Of a stretch of DNA of 64,000 nucleotides, positions 30,629-41,221 are shown piece by piece. Origin of the DNA: CAIWHR01 sp963708855 (GTDB lineage: Bacteria > Pseudomonadota > Gammaproteobacteria > Burkholderiales > Casimicrobiaceae); contig CAVPUM010000010.1 in the NCBI GenBank assembly GCA_963708855.1, positions 62,001 through 126,000 on the forward strand, read 5' to 3'. The notes beneath the pieces are model-generated. The model did no database searches. It was not told the origin of the DNA and was given only the letters and a program-made list of their open reading frames with translations. Made by a program: the position numbers and the translations under genes. Each line of letters begins with the position of its first letter. Position 1 is the first letter of the stretch.

Positions 30629-32908
30629 CTATCCGCCGCCTGATGGCGTCGGCGGCCGCTCGGTCGATACCTGCCGCGTTCGCGCTTCGTGCCGGCGGCC
30701 ATCGCGCGGCAGCAGGTGCTCGATCAGCGCGCGCAGCTTCGCAGGCTTCGTGGGTTTCAACGCGATCGGATATCCCGTCGCACGGGCCTCTGCGAGGCGT
30801 TCGGGCGACGACTCTCCGGTGATGAAGGCGCATGCCAGCCCTGCGCCGTGCTCGCACCGCAAGCGATCGACGACGTGGATGCCGCTCTCGCCGTTGCCCA
30901 GACGCAGGTCACAAAGGACGAGATCCGGATCCAGGATGCGCGCCTGCGTGATCGCCTGCTCGCACCCTTCGACGGCCGTTACCTCGCAGCCCCACTGCGC
31001 GAGCAGCCCGCGGATCGAGTCGCGTGCGGGCGCCTCGTCGTCGACGACCAGCACGCGCGTGCCGCGCAGCACCGGCATCGGCGCCGCCAGAGGCGCGTCC
31101 GCGTGTGGCTCGGGCACCGCGCGAGGGACTCGAATGCGAAACACCGTTCCCTTCCCGGGCACTGAATCGAGGGCAATGCGATGATCGAGCAACGCGCCGA
31201 GGCGCTTGACGATGGCGAGGCCCAAGCCCAAGCCCTTGTTCGAGCCGCCCTGCGCCGGCCCGGCCTGATAGAACTCCTCGAAGACATAGGGCAGATCCGA
31301 AGGGTCGATCCCGACACCGGTATCGGCGACCACGAGCTCCATGTCCGCGCCACGCCTGCGGCAGCCGATCAGAATGCGGCCGTTCGCCGTGTAGCGAATG
31401 GCGTTGGCGATCAGGTTGCGGAGGATGCGCTCGAGCAGCAATGGGTCCGAGCGTGCCCAGAGCTTCGTCGGAACGTGAGTCAGGGCGAGTCCCTTGGCTT
31501 CCGCAGCGGGCGCGAAATCGGCGACCAGCCGCGCGAGAAGGGACTGGACCGCGAACGACCTCGGCTGCGCAGTGACCGCACCGACGTCCAGCTTGGAAAG
31601 ATCGAGCAGGGCTTCGAGCAGTTCCCCCAGTGCGTCCACCGACTGCTCGATCCTTTCCAGCAACGAAGGTGCCTCGGCGGACCGGGGATCGGCGCGCAAC
31701 TGTCCGACGAACAGCGCCAGCGCATGGATCGGCTGGCGCAGGTCGTGGCTCGCCGCGGCGAGGAAGCGCGTCTTCGCCTCGTTGGCGGCAGCGAGCGCGC
31801 ACGTGCGCTCCGCGATACGCGTCTCCTGCGTGGCGTAGATCTCCTGCAGTTTCTCCGCCATGCGATTGAACTGCGCGCCGAGCTGCTCGAGCTCGTCGCC
31901 CGTTGCGAGTGCGATGCGCTGGTCGAGCTTGCCTTCGCCGATCTCCCGAGCGCGAGTCCCCAGCTCCCGGATCGGCCGCACCATGCCGTGCGCGAACAAC
32001 AGGCTCGCCGCGACGGAAAGAATGACGCCCAGGATCACCAGCAGGGCCGACCGCGCCAGCGACGCGTAGACGGGACCAAGCGCCTCGTCCCGCGGTTGCT
32101 CGGTGAATACGGTCCAGCCAAGCGTCTCGACAGGCACCGAGACGGCAAAGACCGGCAGGCCGTCGACATTGCGGGCCTCGCCCTCGGGCAATGTTCGCGG
32201 ATTGTCACGCGCGAGCGCGCTGCGCACCTGCGGCAGCATCGAAAGATTGCTGTTCCGAAGCACCAGGCTGATGTCGGGATGAGAGACGAGTTGCCCCGTC
32301 CCGTCGACGACATACGTGGTCCCTGCCGCGCCGACGCGAATGCGCGAGATCGCGTCCCAGACGAACTTGAGGTTCACTTCGGCGGCGAGCACGGCGCCGC
32401 CCGGCTTGCGCGTCACGGCAAGCGACAGGTGAGGCTCCGACTCGCGGCGAAGATAGACCGGCCCGACGTATCGCGCCTCGTCGCGCGTGGCGCGAAACCG
32501 TGCATCCTCCGACCAGTCCTGTCCGCCGTCCTCGACGTCGGGCGCCACGCGCGAAAGCGCCAGCTTCTCGCGGCCGTCCGCGGCGATCCAGCGCAACTCG
32601 GCGATCGCAGGCTGATGCCGCAACAGCACGATGAGCCCGGCACGAAGGTCCTCGTCGTCGACCGCGCCACTCACGTTGAACTTGGTGACGGTCGACCGCA
32701 GGTCGTCTTCCAGGCGGCCGATGAAATTAGCGATCTCGCTCGCGACGGCCTGCGCCGTCGCGCCTTGCAGTGCTTGCACCGCTGCGGTCGATTCGCGATA
32801 GGCGAAATAGGCGCCGATGGCGCCGCTCAGCATGAGCAGTGCGCTGACCAGGCCCGAAACGTAGGCGGCGTACTTCCAGAACAGCGAGCGTCGTGCCGGG
32901 CTCGGCAT
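30629..32908 (-). CDS. Hybrid sensor histidine kinase with periplasmic sensor and receiver
   Basis: 759 aa. Transmembrane helices at about 13-35 and 284-306 enclose a dCache-like periplasmic domain. HAMP follows (about 306-358), then the HisKA dimerisation helix with His388 in ASHDLRQPIHALALF, the ATPase domain with N502 in NLIANAIRYT, G1 DTGVGID and G2 GLGLGLAIV, and a C-terminal receiver with Asp667 in LVLCDLRL. The HDLRQP type of H-box with a terminal REC is common in kinases paired with LuxR-type regulators. A LuxR regulator lies 2 kb away on the opposite strand, and a binding-protein remnant lies directly upstream. Ligand unknown. Confidence 0.92.
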   Translation of the reverse strand: MPSPARRSLFWKYAAYVSGLVSALLMLSGAIGAYFAYRESTAAVQALQGATAQAVASEIANFIGRLEDDLRSTVTKFNVSGAVDDEDLRAGLIVLLRHQPAIAELRWIAADGREKLALSRVAPDVEDGGQDWSEDARFRATRDEARYVGPVYLRRESEPHLSLAVTRKPGGAVLAAEVNLKFVWDAISRIRVGAAGTTYVVDGTGQLVSHPDISLVLRNSNLSMLPQVRSALARDNPRTLPEGEARNVDGLPVFAVSVPVETLGWTVFTEQPRDEALGPVYASLARSALLVILGVILSVAASLLFAHGMVRPIRELGTRAREIGEGKLDQRIALATGDELEQLGAQFNRMAEKLQEIYATQETRIAERTCALAAANEAKTRFLAAASHDLRQPIHALALFVGQLRADPRSAEAPSLLERIEQSVDALGELLEALLDLSKLDVGAVTAQPRSFAVQSLLARLVADFAPAAEAKGLALTHVPTKLWARSDPLLLERILRNLIANAIRYTANGRILIGCRRRGADMELVVADTGVGIDPSDLPYVFEEFYQAGPAQGGSNKGLGLGLAIVKRLGALLDHRIALDSVPGKGTVFRIRVPRAVPEPHADAPLAAPMPVLRGTRVLVVDDEAPARDSIRGLLAQWGCEVTAVEGCEQAITQARILDPDLVLCDLRLGNGESGIHVVDRLRCEHGAGLACAFITGESSPERLAEARATGYPIALKPTKPAKLRALIEHLLPRDGRRHEARTRQVSTERPPTPSGGG

Positions 32909-32973
32909 GGTTGCGAGGACGCCCCGGGGGTCTGCGCGACCGGGCTAATCCGATCGCAGGCCTCGATGCGACA

Positions 32974-33928
32974 TCATTGGATCAGCTCGTCGGCTGCGAG
33001 CCGCACCAGCGGCGGAATCGACAGACCGAGCCGCTTGGCCTCGCGCAGGTTGATGACGAGCTCGAACCGGGTCGGCTGCTCGACCGGGAGGGTTGCGGGC
33101 TTGGCGCCGCGCAGTATCCTGTCGATCTGTATGGCGGTGCGCACGGCGGCCTCCGACTGCGTCGGCGCGTAGGACATGAGACCGCCGGCTTCGACGAAAT
33201 CCCGCAGATAGCCCATCGCCGGTATGCGACTCTTCGCCGCCTCCGATGCCGATTGGGCTTGAGGCGAGGATTCAGCAGGGCGACGTCGTGAATCAGGGCG
33301 GCCTCGGCGCCGGCCTTCCTTGCCGCGGCGAAGAACCACGCGAAGTCGTCCAAAGCCCGAAGGGCGATGCCCTGAATCTCCACGCCGACGGCCGTCATGG
33401 CGTCGAGACCATCGGGACCGAGGATCGGCCACCGGCAGTATCGCGTAGGCAACTCTCGATAGTCCCGGGATCGCTGCTCTGAGGATCTGCAACTGCTTTG
33501 GGTTGTAGAGACCCAGTGTATAGCCTGTCAGAGTTCCCGCCGGGGTGGGCCATGCTGGCGACGAGCCCCCGTGCCACCGGATCGCCGCCGATGCTGAACA
33601 CGATCGGGATGGCGGTCGTTGCCTGCTGGGCGGCAACGGTCGCCGGCGTGCCGGCCGTGATGATAAGGTCGATCTTCAGCCGAACGAGATCGGCGGCAAA
33701 TGGAGACAGTTCCCCTCGATTCCGGGCAAAGCGCCGCTCCAGCGTGAAGTTCTGGTTCTCGATCCAGCCCTGCGCGCGCAGGGCTTCCAGCAGCGGATTA
33801 GTTGTTGATGGGGCGCCCTCGCGCAGAAAGCCGAGCCGTCGCACTCCTGCCGTCGGCGCCGAGCTCACCCCGCGCGCGGCCGCGTAAGCGCCCAAGCCGA
33901 TCGCTCCGAGAAAGGCCCGTCGATGCAT
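32974..33928 (-). pseudogene. ABC-type binding protein (PF04392-like), frameshifted
   Basis: N-terminal frame: MHRRAFLGAIGLGAYAAARG signal, GVRRLGFLREGAPSTTNPLLEALRAQGWIENQNFTLERRFA, and DLIITAGTPATVAAQQATTAIPIVFSIGGDPVARGLVASMAHPGG. The frame then breaks near 33537 and continues as TLTGYTLGLYNPKQLQILRAAIPG, breaks again near 33430 (VGVEIQGIALRALDDFAWFFAAARKAGAEAALIHD) and near 33250 (LMSYAPTQSEAAVRTAIQIDRILRGAKPATLPVEQP to the stop). These are the expected parts of the ABC_sub_bind family in the right order. It sits just upstream of the hybrid kinase, a common pairing in betaproteobacteria. Confidence 0.75.
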
Positions 33929-34196
33929 TCCGACTCCGATCAACCTCTTCGCCGATGCGATCGGCCGCTCCCCGCGAGCTTGTGTTCGGACCGTACGCGG
34001 ACGAACCACCGTAGAACAGCGGCGGCGCCAATCGTCGTAATATCGAGACGATATCCGGTTGTGAACGACCCTTGCAAGCCGCCCTGACCGTCTCGTGGAT
34101 CCGAAGCAGCCCCAAGGCCGCGTGGCGCTGTCCCTCGGTCACGCCGGCGACAGCGCCCGGGCCGGCCCTCGGGTCCGTGATGGGATGGACCGCGCG

Positions 34197-34652
34197 TCAC
34201 ATCTTGATCTGAACGCTCGTGACCATGAATGGCGCCGGAAGAACCGTGATGCTGCGCAACTCGTGTCCTTTGTCGACGATCACCAGCCGCTCCTGGATGG
34301 GGACGCCGGGCGCGGGCTGGAAATCGACGACGGCCGAGCAGTCCTCGAACACTTGGTAGGTGCCGGTACCTGGTCGGTCGGGAACGATCCCCGTGATCGA
34401 ACCCTTGATGTTGTCGACCTGGGTGACACCGCCCGCGCCGTCGTAGTGCCGGACCACGACGCCGATGACCGTCTCGGTCCCTCCCGGGGCAGGCCGCGTT
34501 CCCTGCATCTGGATGCCATAGGTGCCGTGAAGCGTTGCATTGCTGCACGCCTTTCCCTTCGGGTCATGGGCGAACGCAGGATTCTGGGCTGCCGACAACA
34601 TGAGGCCGGCGACAACGACCGCGAGCATGAGTCCGTTCCGGTGCTGGTTCAT
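34197..34652 (-). CDS. Small secreted protein of unknown function
   Basis: 151 aa. A clear Sec signal peptide (MNQHRNGLMLAVVVAGLMLS, probable cut after AFA at residue 29). The mature part has ACSNATLHGTYGIQMQGTRP, GVVVRHYDGAGGVTQVDNIKGSITG, and a C-terminal DKGHELRSITVLP, suggesting an all-beta fold with two cysteines (in ACSN and EDCSA) that could form a disulfide. I do not recognise a named family. The start is fixed by GGAGG upstream and by the signal peptide. It lies between the binding-protein remnant and the LuxR regulator. Confidence 0.72.
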   Translation of the reverse strand: MNQHRNGLMLAVVVAGLMLSAAQNPAFAHDPKGKACSNATLHGTYGIQMQGTRPAPGGTETVIGVVVRHYDGAGGVTQVDNIKGSITGIVPDRPGTGTYQVFEDCSAVVDFQPAPGVPIQERLVIVDKGHELRSITVLPAPFMVTSVQIKM

Positions 34653-34878
34653 GGTCCACTCCTCCGTGATCGGCCGGGATTGGCCGTACGGCGCGAACAC
34701 TGCGCGCAGTTTGCAAAGGGGAAAATTGCCTTCCCGGGCCGGTCGCGATGCCGTTGGAACGGCAGCGAGCGACTCCGGCACCCGAGCCGTCAGCGTCTAG
34801 AATGCTGATTCGCTGTACATTTCAACCACCCCAAGAGTTAGCCAGATGGCCCTTTCGGGCCGGCCCGGAGGTCTCGCC

Positions 34879-35538
34879 ATGCGCGCGGTCGTGATCGACG
34901 ACCACCCCTTGATTCAGCAGGCGGTGAGTCACCTGTTGCGGCAGTTGGAGCCCGACGCCGCCATCGAGGTGACCCCTGACTGCGGGCACGGCCTCGAGCT
35001 TGCGGGGCATGGTCCGGAGCCGGATCTTGTCCTGCTCGACCTCAATCTGCAGGGCCTGTCGGGAATCGCCGCGTTGAAAGCCTGGCGAACGCGATATCCG
35101 GGAGTACCGGTCGTGATCGTGTCGGCCGCGACCGATCAGCAGACGGTGCTCGCCGCCATCGGCGCGGGCGCGGCCGGCTTCATTCCCAAGTCATCGTCGA
35201 ACGAAGTAATGCTCAACGCGCTGCGCCTGGTGCTCGGCGGCGGCAAGTACGTTCCGCCGGAGATGTTGCAGTTCTCGCGCAACGAAGAAGGCACTCCGGC
35301 GCGTATGCCTCGGGCAGCGGCATTGCGTGTGGAAACGCTTGGCTTGACCGACCGCCAGGCGCAGGTGCTGAAGTTGATCGCCAGAGGCGCGTCGAACAAG
35401 GTGATCTGCCGCGAACTCGGACTTGCCGAACGCACGGTCAAGGCTCACGTGACGGCAGTCTTTCGCGCACTCAAGGTGAGCAGCAGAACCCAGGCAGCCA
35501 TCGAGGCGTCGAAGCTCGGCCTCGTCGATCCCGGCTGA
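34879..35538 (+). CDS. Two-component response regulator, NarL/LuxR type
   Basis: 219 aa. Receiver domain 1-120 with acidic pair DD (residues 7-8), phospho-acceptor Asp54 in VLLDLNLQG, and the lysine in GFIPKSSS. The C-terminal LuxR helix-turn-helix is LGLTDRQAQVLKLIARGASNKVICRELGLAERTVKAHV. The ATG at 34879 has GGAGG seven bases upstream; an ATG 33 bases earlier lacks this. It is the nearest regulator to the hybrid kinase at 30.6 kb and is the inferred partner. Confidence 0.9.
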   Translation: MRAVVIDDHPLIQQAVSHLLRQLEPDAAIEVTPDCGHGLELAGHGPEPDLVLLDLNLQGLSGIAALKAWRTRYPGVPVVIVSAATDQQTVLAAIGAGAAGFIPKSSSNEVMLNALRLVLGGGKYVPPEMLQFSRNEEGTPARMPRAAALRVETLGLTDRQAQVLKLIARGASNKVICRELGLAERTVKAHVTAVFRALKVSSRTQAAIEASKLGLVDPG

Positions 35539-35698
35539 CGCCCATCGGGGACAGCCGGGAAAAGAAGCCCTGCCGCCGCGAGGCACCTTCCCGTGCCTAT
35601 GCCGTGGAAGCCCCAGAAGAATCCGCGCGCGTTGATTCGGCGCATTGCAGCGCTGTTGCACGGTGCCAAAGTTGCTCGCGCAGGCGCAACGCGCGGCG

Positions 35699-38613
35699 CT
35701 ACTTCGCCGGGACGCGCCGCGGTTTGGCGGCCGGCTTGCGCCCCGGCTTGGGCGCCGTCTTGGCAAGGATTGCCGCCTGCGCTTGACCTTCGGCGTCGGC
35801 ACGGGCGTTCTTGCGGCCGCGGCTTGCGGGTCTTGGCTGCCGCGCGCGTAAGCGGCGTGCGGCTCGGCCGCAGTCTTGGCTGGCGTCCTGCGCTTGGTCT
35901 TGGGCGCTGCGGCGGGTCCCTGCTTCGCCGCCTTTTCGTCGAGCAGCACCACCGCTTCCGCAAGCGTCAACGAATCGACCTTGTCGCGGTCGGGCAGCGT
36001 GGCATTGACGTCGCTGTGCTTGACGTACGGGCCGTAGCGCCCGGCATGGAGCTCGACGGGCTTCCTGTCCCGCGGGTGCGGCCCCAGCACGCGCAACGCC
36101 GAAGCCGGGCCACGCCCGCGGCGCGCGCCGGCCTTGGTTGCGTCGCGCACCTCGAATTCGAACCCGATCTTGCCGTCGGGTTGCCGCACGAGGAAGGCGG
36201 AGAACCCCCGCTTGGTGCGCGCCGACACGAACTGCAGCAGATCGGTCTTGCCGGCGGCGAGGAGCTTCTGCATCTGCGCGCGCTCGACCGGCCGCTGCAG
36301 GATCACGCGTCCCGAGCGAAAATCGCAGGATTTCTCCGGCCCGACGGCCTTTTCGCAAACGTAGGCCTGCGTCGTCTCGAACACGCGGGCGCTGCACTTC
36401 GGGCACGGCCCGAGCGGCTCCTGCGCCGAGAAGTCGGGGGCCTCGGTGGAGTCATCCCCACGGCCATCGCCGAAATCGAAGCCGACTTCGTTGGCGTCGT
36501 TCAGGCGGAGCGATGCGCTGAAGGGCCTGCCCAAGCGACTGCGGAAGCCCTCGAGCGGGCCGAGCTGCCGCTCGCGCAGCAGAGTATTTGCCTCGGCCAC
36601 GTCGATCTGGCGCCCACCCATGATCTTCCAGAATCCGAACGCGCAGGACTGGCACTGGAACTTCTTGTAGTTCTCGTGCACCTCGCCGTTGCAGTTCGGG
36701 CACCGCGCGCTCAGCGTGCCGAAGTCGCCGGGGATGGTGTCGCTTTCGTAGCCCTTGGCCTGGCCCACGATGTGCTGGGTCATGGCGACGATCTCGCGCA
36801 TGAACGTGTCGCGCTTGAGCTTCCCGTGCTCCATCTGCGCGAGCTTGAACTCCCACTCCGCGGTGAGCTCCGGGGAAAAGAGCTCCGGCACGCCCAGTCC
36901 GTGGAGCAGCGTCATCAGCGAGAACGCCTTGGCCGTGGGAATGAGTTCGCGGCCTTCGCGATGCACGTACCGTTCGGCGATGAGCCCCTCGATGATCTGC
37001 GCGCGCGTCGCCGGCGTGCCGAGGCCTTTTTCCCGCATCGCCTCGCGCAGGTCTTCGTCGTCGATGAGCTTGCCGGCCCCCTCCATGGCCGAGAGCAGCG
37101 TCGCCTCGGTCAGGCGCGCCGGCGGCCGCGTCGTATTGGCGGCGACGTCGATTCTCGCCGTGGCGACGGTCTCGCCCGGGGTGACCGCGGCCAGCGTGGC
37201 CTTCTCTCCGGCTTTCGCCGGGCCGGCCAGGCGGTCGTCGGCCGGCGCCTCTTTGCCGTAGACGGCGAGCCACCCCGGCACGACCAGCACCTTGCCCTCG
37301 GACTTGAACGGCTCGCCCGCCACTCGCGTGATGCGGGTGGTGACGAGGAACTCGGCAGCGGGATAGAAGGCCGCGAGGAAGCGCTTGACGACGAAGTCGT
37401 AGAGCTTCGCTTCGAGTTCGTTCAAGTGCTTCGGGGCAACGAGCGTGGGGATGATCGCGAAGTGATCCGAGACCTTCGCATTGTCGAAGATCCGCTTGTT
37501 GGGCTTTACCCACTTCTTCTTCAGCACTTCGCCGGCGAAGGCACCGTAAGCGTTCGACAAGTTGAGCGCCTCCATCGTCGCCTTCACCGTGCCGAGGTAG
37601 TCCTCCGGCAGCGCGCGTGAATCCGTGCGCGGGTAGGTGAGCACCTTGTGTTTCTCGTAGAGCGACTGCGCGAGGGACAGGGTCGTGCGTGCGGAGAGGC
37701 CGAACCGGCCATTGGCCTCGCGCTGCAGCGAGGTGAGATCGTAGAGCAGCGGGGCGCCCTGCGTGGTCGGCTTCGCTTCCTCGGTGACCTCCCCTGGCTT
37801 GCCCGTGCATTTCGCGGCGATCGCATTTGCCTTCGCCTCGTCCCACAGTCGCTCGGCGCGGGCGTCGGGGTCGTCCTCGGTCTTCGTCCACTTCTCGTCG
37901 AACCAGCGTCCCGCGTACTCCCCGGCGCGGGCGCGGAACGTGCCGAGGACTTCCCAATAGGCGCGCGGGCGAAACGCGCGGATCTTCTGCTCCCGCTCGA
38001 CCATGATGGCGAGCGTCGGCGTCTGCACGCGGCCGACGGTCGTCAGCTGAAAGCCGCCCGATTTGGAGTTGAACGCCGTCATCGCGCGCGTGCCATTGAT
38101 TCCGACAAGCCAATCGGCCTCGGATCGGCATACCGCGGCGTCGGCGAGCGGGCGCATCTGCACGTCGGTGCGCAACTGGTCGAACCCCTCGCGAATCGCG
38201 GCAGTCGTCATCGATTGCAGCCAAAGCCGCCGGATCGGTTTCGCCGCTTTCGCGAATTGCACGATGTAGCGGAAGATGAGCTCGCCTTCCCGGCCGGCGT
38301 CGCAGGCGTTGATCAGATCGCCGACGTCTTTGCGCTTGATGAGACGCAGCAGCGTTTTCAGCCGATTTTCGTTCTTCTCGATCGGCTTCAAGGCGAACTT
38401 CGACGGGATCGCCGGCAGGTGTCCGAACGTCCACTTGCCGCGCTTGACCTCTTCTTCTTCGGGCATGCCGATCTCGAGCAGATGCCCGACCGCCGACGAC
38501 AGCACGTAGGCGGCGCTTTCGAAGTAGTCGTCGTGGCGCGTAAACCCGCCTAGTGCGCGCGCGACATCGGCGGCGACGGAGGGCTTCTCGGCAATGATCA
38601 GTGTTTTCGACAT
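35699..38613 (-). CDS. topB: DNA topoisomerase III (tail frameshifted)
   Basis: Type IA topoisomerase. The TOPRIM domain begins MSKTLIIAEKPSVAADVARAL and carries the metal site DAGREGELIF. The catalytic tyrosine is in TYPRTDSRALP. C-terminal topo zinc-ribbon motifs follow (CPNCNGEVHENYKKFQCQSC; CPKCSARVFETTQAYVC). The tail is Lys/Ala/Pro-rich. As written the frame misses its stop and runs on to 35191 through the antisense of the LuxR gene (1140 aa). Dropping one base near 35841-35848 and one near 35813 restores a basic tail ending KPAAKPRRVPAK and a TAG at 35701-35699, about 970 aa. I annotate that natural end. Upstream neighbour is dprA, as usual. Confidence 0.9.
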
Positions 38614-38810
38614 GGGGGCGCGGTGCGAAGAGCCGCAGATAGTACCGAAGGTCAAGCAGGCGGAGCAAGGACTGGTTTGCAGCGAACGGCCCAAGGCGCG
38701 AGCGCGCGCCCTCGCGCGCAGGTGCCCGCGTGCGAGGGGATCGTACGGGCAGCCGGAGGGCTTTGCGCGCCCGCGGGGGCGGGCGAAGCCGGTGTGAGGG
38801 CCGCTTCCCC

Positions 38811-39899
38811 TCAGCCGAGTCGCTGCCAGAGCCCGCCCGGCAGCGGGGCGACCTGTTGGTCGAGCTCGAGCGCCGTCAATGCTCCAACCGTGGCGGCGAT
38901 CGAAAGCGCGGTGCGCGCGGCGAGCGTGTCGACATCGGCTGGGTCATGCCCGAGCGCATCCAGGACGGCGCGCATGTCGGCGTCGGGGTTCGCGCTCGCG
39001 CTCGCGTTCGCGCCCGCCGGCGTGCTCCCGGAGACACCGAGCTCGTCGAGTATGTCCTGCGCGGTTTCGACGAGTTTCGCGCCCTCGCGGATCAGCTTGT
39101 GGCCGCCTTTCGAGAACGGGGAATGGATCGAACCCGGCAGCGCGAACACTTCGCGGCCCTGTTCACCGGCGAGTCGCGCGGTGATGAGCGAGCCGGACGA
39201 GAGGGTTGCCTCGACCACGAGCACGCCACGGGAGAGGCCACTCACGAGTCGGTTGCGCCGCGGGAAATTCTGCTTCTGCGGAGGCGTGCCGACCGCGAAT
39301 TCGGAGATCACGAGACCGCGCGCGGCGAGGTCGTGCGCCAGGCCGCGATTGCGCGCAGGGTATACGCGGTCGGGACCGGTGCCGATGATGGCGATGCTGC
39401 TGCCGGCGCCGCGCAGACCGCCGCGATGCGCAGCGGCATCGATGCCGGTCGCAAGCCCGCTGACGATGGTGAACCCGGCCGCGGAAAGCGCCGCGCCGAA
39501 CGCTTCGGCATCGGCGCAACCCTGTGGCGTCGCATTGCGGCTGCCGACGATCGCGAAGGCAGGCCCTGCGAGAAGCTCGCGACGGCCCATGCAATAGAAG
39601 ACCGGTGGCGGATCGCCGATTTCGAGGAGCGCTGGGGGATAGTCGGGGTCGCCCCAGGCGACCAGATCGTGCCGTGGCTCGCGCAACCAGGACAGCGTCG
39701 CTGCCAGGCGCTCCTCGTCGGGCGGTGCGTCGAGGCGCGCCGCGGCGGCGGCGGGGACGTGACGTCGGCGCTGGGCGGCGCTCGCGGCCAGCACGGCTTC
39801 GGGGCTTCCGAACGCGCGCAGCAGATCGACCAGCGGCCGAGGTGCCAGTCCCGACAGCTGGAGGCGCGCCCAGGCTTCGGCGCGCGGGTCGACGTTCAT
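38811..39899 (-). CDS. dprA: DNA processing protein DprA
   Basis: 362 aa. Binds incoming single-stranded DNA and loads RecA in transformation. The Rossmann-like core has AIVGSRNATPQGCADAEAFG, TIVSGLATGIDAAAHRGGL, AIIGTGPDRVYPARNRGLA, SEFAVGTPPQKQNFPRRNRLVSGLS and the conserved GSLITARLAGEQGREVFALPG. An N-terminal SAM-like region and a C-terminal winged-helix region (DTLAARTALSIAATVGALTALELDQQVAPLPGG) are present. Start 39899 was preferred on similarity; an in-frame ATG at 39926 is possible. Confidence 0.95.
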   Translation of the reverse strand: MNVDPRAEAWARLQLSGLAPRPLVDLLRAFGSPEAVLAASAAQRRRHVPAAAAARLDAPPDEERLAATLSWLREPRHDLVAWGDPDYPPALLEIGDPPPVFYCMGRRELLAGPAFAIVGSRNATPQGCADAEAFGAALSAAGFTIVSGLATGIDAAAHRGGLRGAGSSIAIIGTGPDRVYPARNRGLAHDLAARGLVISEFAVGTPPQKQNFPRRNRLVSGLSRGVLVVEATLSSGSLITARLAGEQGREVFALPGSIHSPFSKGGHKLIREGAKLVETAQDILDELGVSGSTPAGANASASANPDADMRAVLDALGHDPADVDTLAARTALSIAATVGALTALELDQQVAPLPGGLWQRLG

Positions 39900-39950
39900 G
39901 GCGGCTTTGCCGTCGCCCCTCCGCATGGCGGAGTTGGGGCAAACAGCGTG

Positions 39951-41030
39951 CTACGGATTGCGAACGATATTGCCGACGACGACGGGGTCCGTCGTGTTGA
40001 GCACGAGGGCGTAGGAGACCCGGGCGAAAACGCGGAACACGAAGAGCAGCCCGATGCGTTCGTCAGGTACGTTGAGCCAGCGCTCCGGCTGGAACACCCT
40101 GGGCTCGTAAGGCGGGAGGATCACGGGCCGCGGATCCGGGATCGGCGCAACGACTCGATGAATGGCGAGGACCGTGCCAACATCGAGCCCGTCGCTCGAC
40201 CCTCGGTCGAGCGTCACGACCCAGCCGCGCCCCGCTTCGATCGCGTCGCGGTTCGTGGCGATGACCTGACCCTGGACGGGGCGGGTCGGTGCATGCGGGG
40301 CATAGCTCATCAGCTGTCCGCGTGGGGCGGGAATCAGGCGATCCCCGTCGACGACCTCTTCGATCGCCGAGGTGAGGCGCAGCGTCGAGACTTCGGCGAA
40401 GCGCTCGACCTTGGCGCTGCCGAGATAGCGCTGCTCGACGCCAAGCAACTCGGTGCCATCCGCCGACATGAGATCGCGGCCGCGTCGATACAGGTACCAC
40501 TGGTCGCCGGCTTTGGGGTCGAGACCGACGACATAGACGAGATCCCCTTCCGCACGGATGCTCCGGGCATCGCGGCTGGCGATGATCTGCGCGGCAGCGT
40601 CCAGGCCCTCGGGCCCAGTGACGAGGGGGCGCGTGAGGTAGGGCTCGATCTCGCCGGCAGGTATCGAAGGAATGGCCTCGACGTCCAGCGGCGTGCTGCG
40701 CACCCTCGGCGACAGGCGGGTCGCCGGACGCTCGAGCGAGAGGCGCCATTGCCCGTCCATCTTGTCCAGAACGACGACGTCCCCCGGATATATCAGGTGC
40801 GGGTTCCGGATCTGCTCGCGATTCATCCGCCAGATTTCCGGCCAGCGCCAGGGCTCCTTGAGAAACTTCCCCGAGATTCCCCACAGGGTGTCCCCCTTCT
40901 GCACCGTGTAGCGGTCGGGAACCTGGTCCTTGACCTCGACCTCAGCAGCGCGCGCGGACAGCGCGCCCCATGCGGCGAGCGCCACGACCGCGGCAAGGAT
41001 GAATTTCGCTATGCTAGACTTCTGACGCAT
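39951..41030 (-). CDS. LysM-domain secreted protein
   Basis: 359 aa. Signal peptide (MRQKSSIAKFILAAVVALAAWG, cut near ARA). One LysM domain (DRYTVQKGDTLWGISGKFL ... IWRMNREQIRNPHLIYPGDVVVLD, about 38-88) binds peptidoglycan. The rest is a domain found in betaproteobacterial proteins encoded beside dprA, ending VLNTTDPVVVGNIVRNP. Function unproven; envelope location is inferred. Divergent from def across a 191-base gap. Confidence 0.88.
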   Translation of the reverse strand: MRQKSSIAKFILAAVVALAAWGALSARAAEVEVKDQVPDRYTVQKGDTLWGISGKFLKEPWRWPEIWRMNREQIRNPHLIYPGDVVVLDKMDGQWRLSLERPATRLSPRVRSTPLDVEAIPSIPAGEIEPYLTRPLVTGPEGLDAAAQIIASRDARSIRAEGDLVYVVGLDPKAGDQWYLYRRGRDLMSADGTELLGVEQRYLGSAKVERFAEVSTLRLTSAIEEVVDGDRLIPAPRGQLMSYAPHAPTRPVQGQVIATNRDAIEAGRGWVVTLDRGSSDGLDVGTVLAIHRVVAPIPDPRPVILPPYEPRVFQPERWLNVPDERIGLLFVFRVFARVSYALVLNTTDPVVVGNIVRNP

Positions 41031-41221
41031 AAAGCCTCTTCCATGTGGGGTGGGGCTTGCTAACGTCCTAAAGCGCCGCAAAATAAGGGCTTACGGAGGA
41101 TTCTGCATCCCCAGTCTGCATTTTGCAAGCTAAGGATGCCAAAAGACCCCGGCGGATGACCTAGTGTGTCGCCAAGCTGTGACCGAAACCCTCGGTTCGG
41201 CCCCGGCGGCCCCCCGAACCC

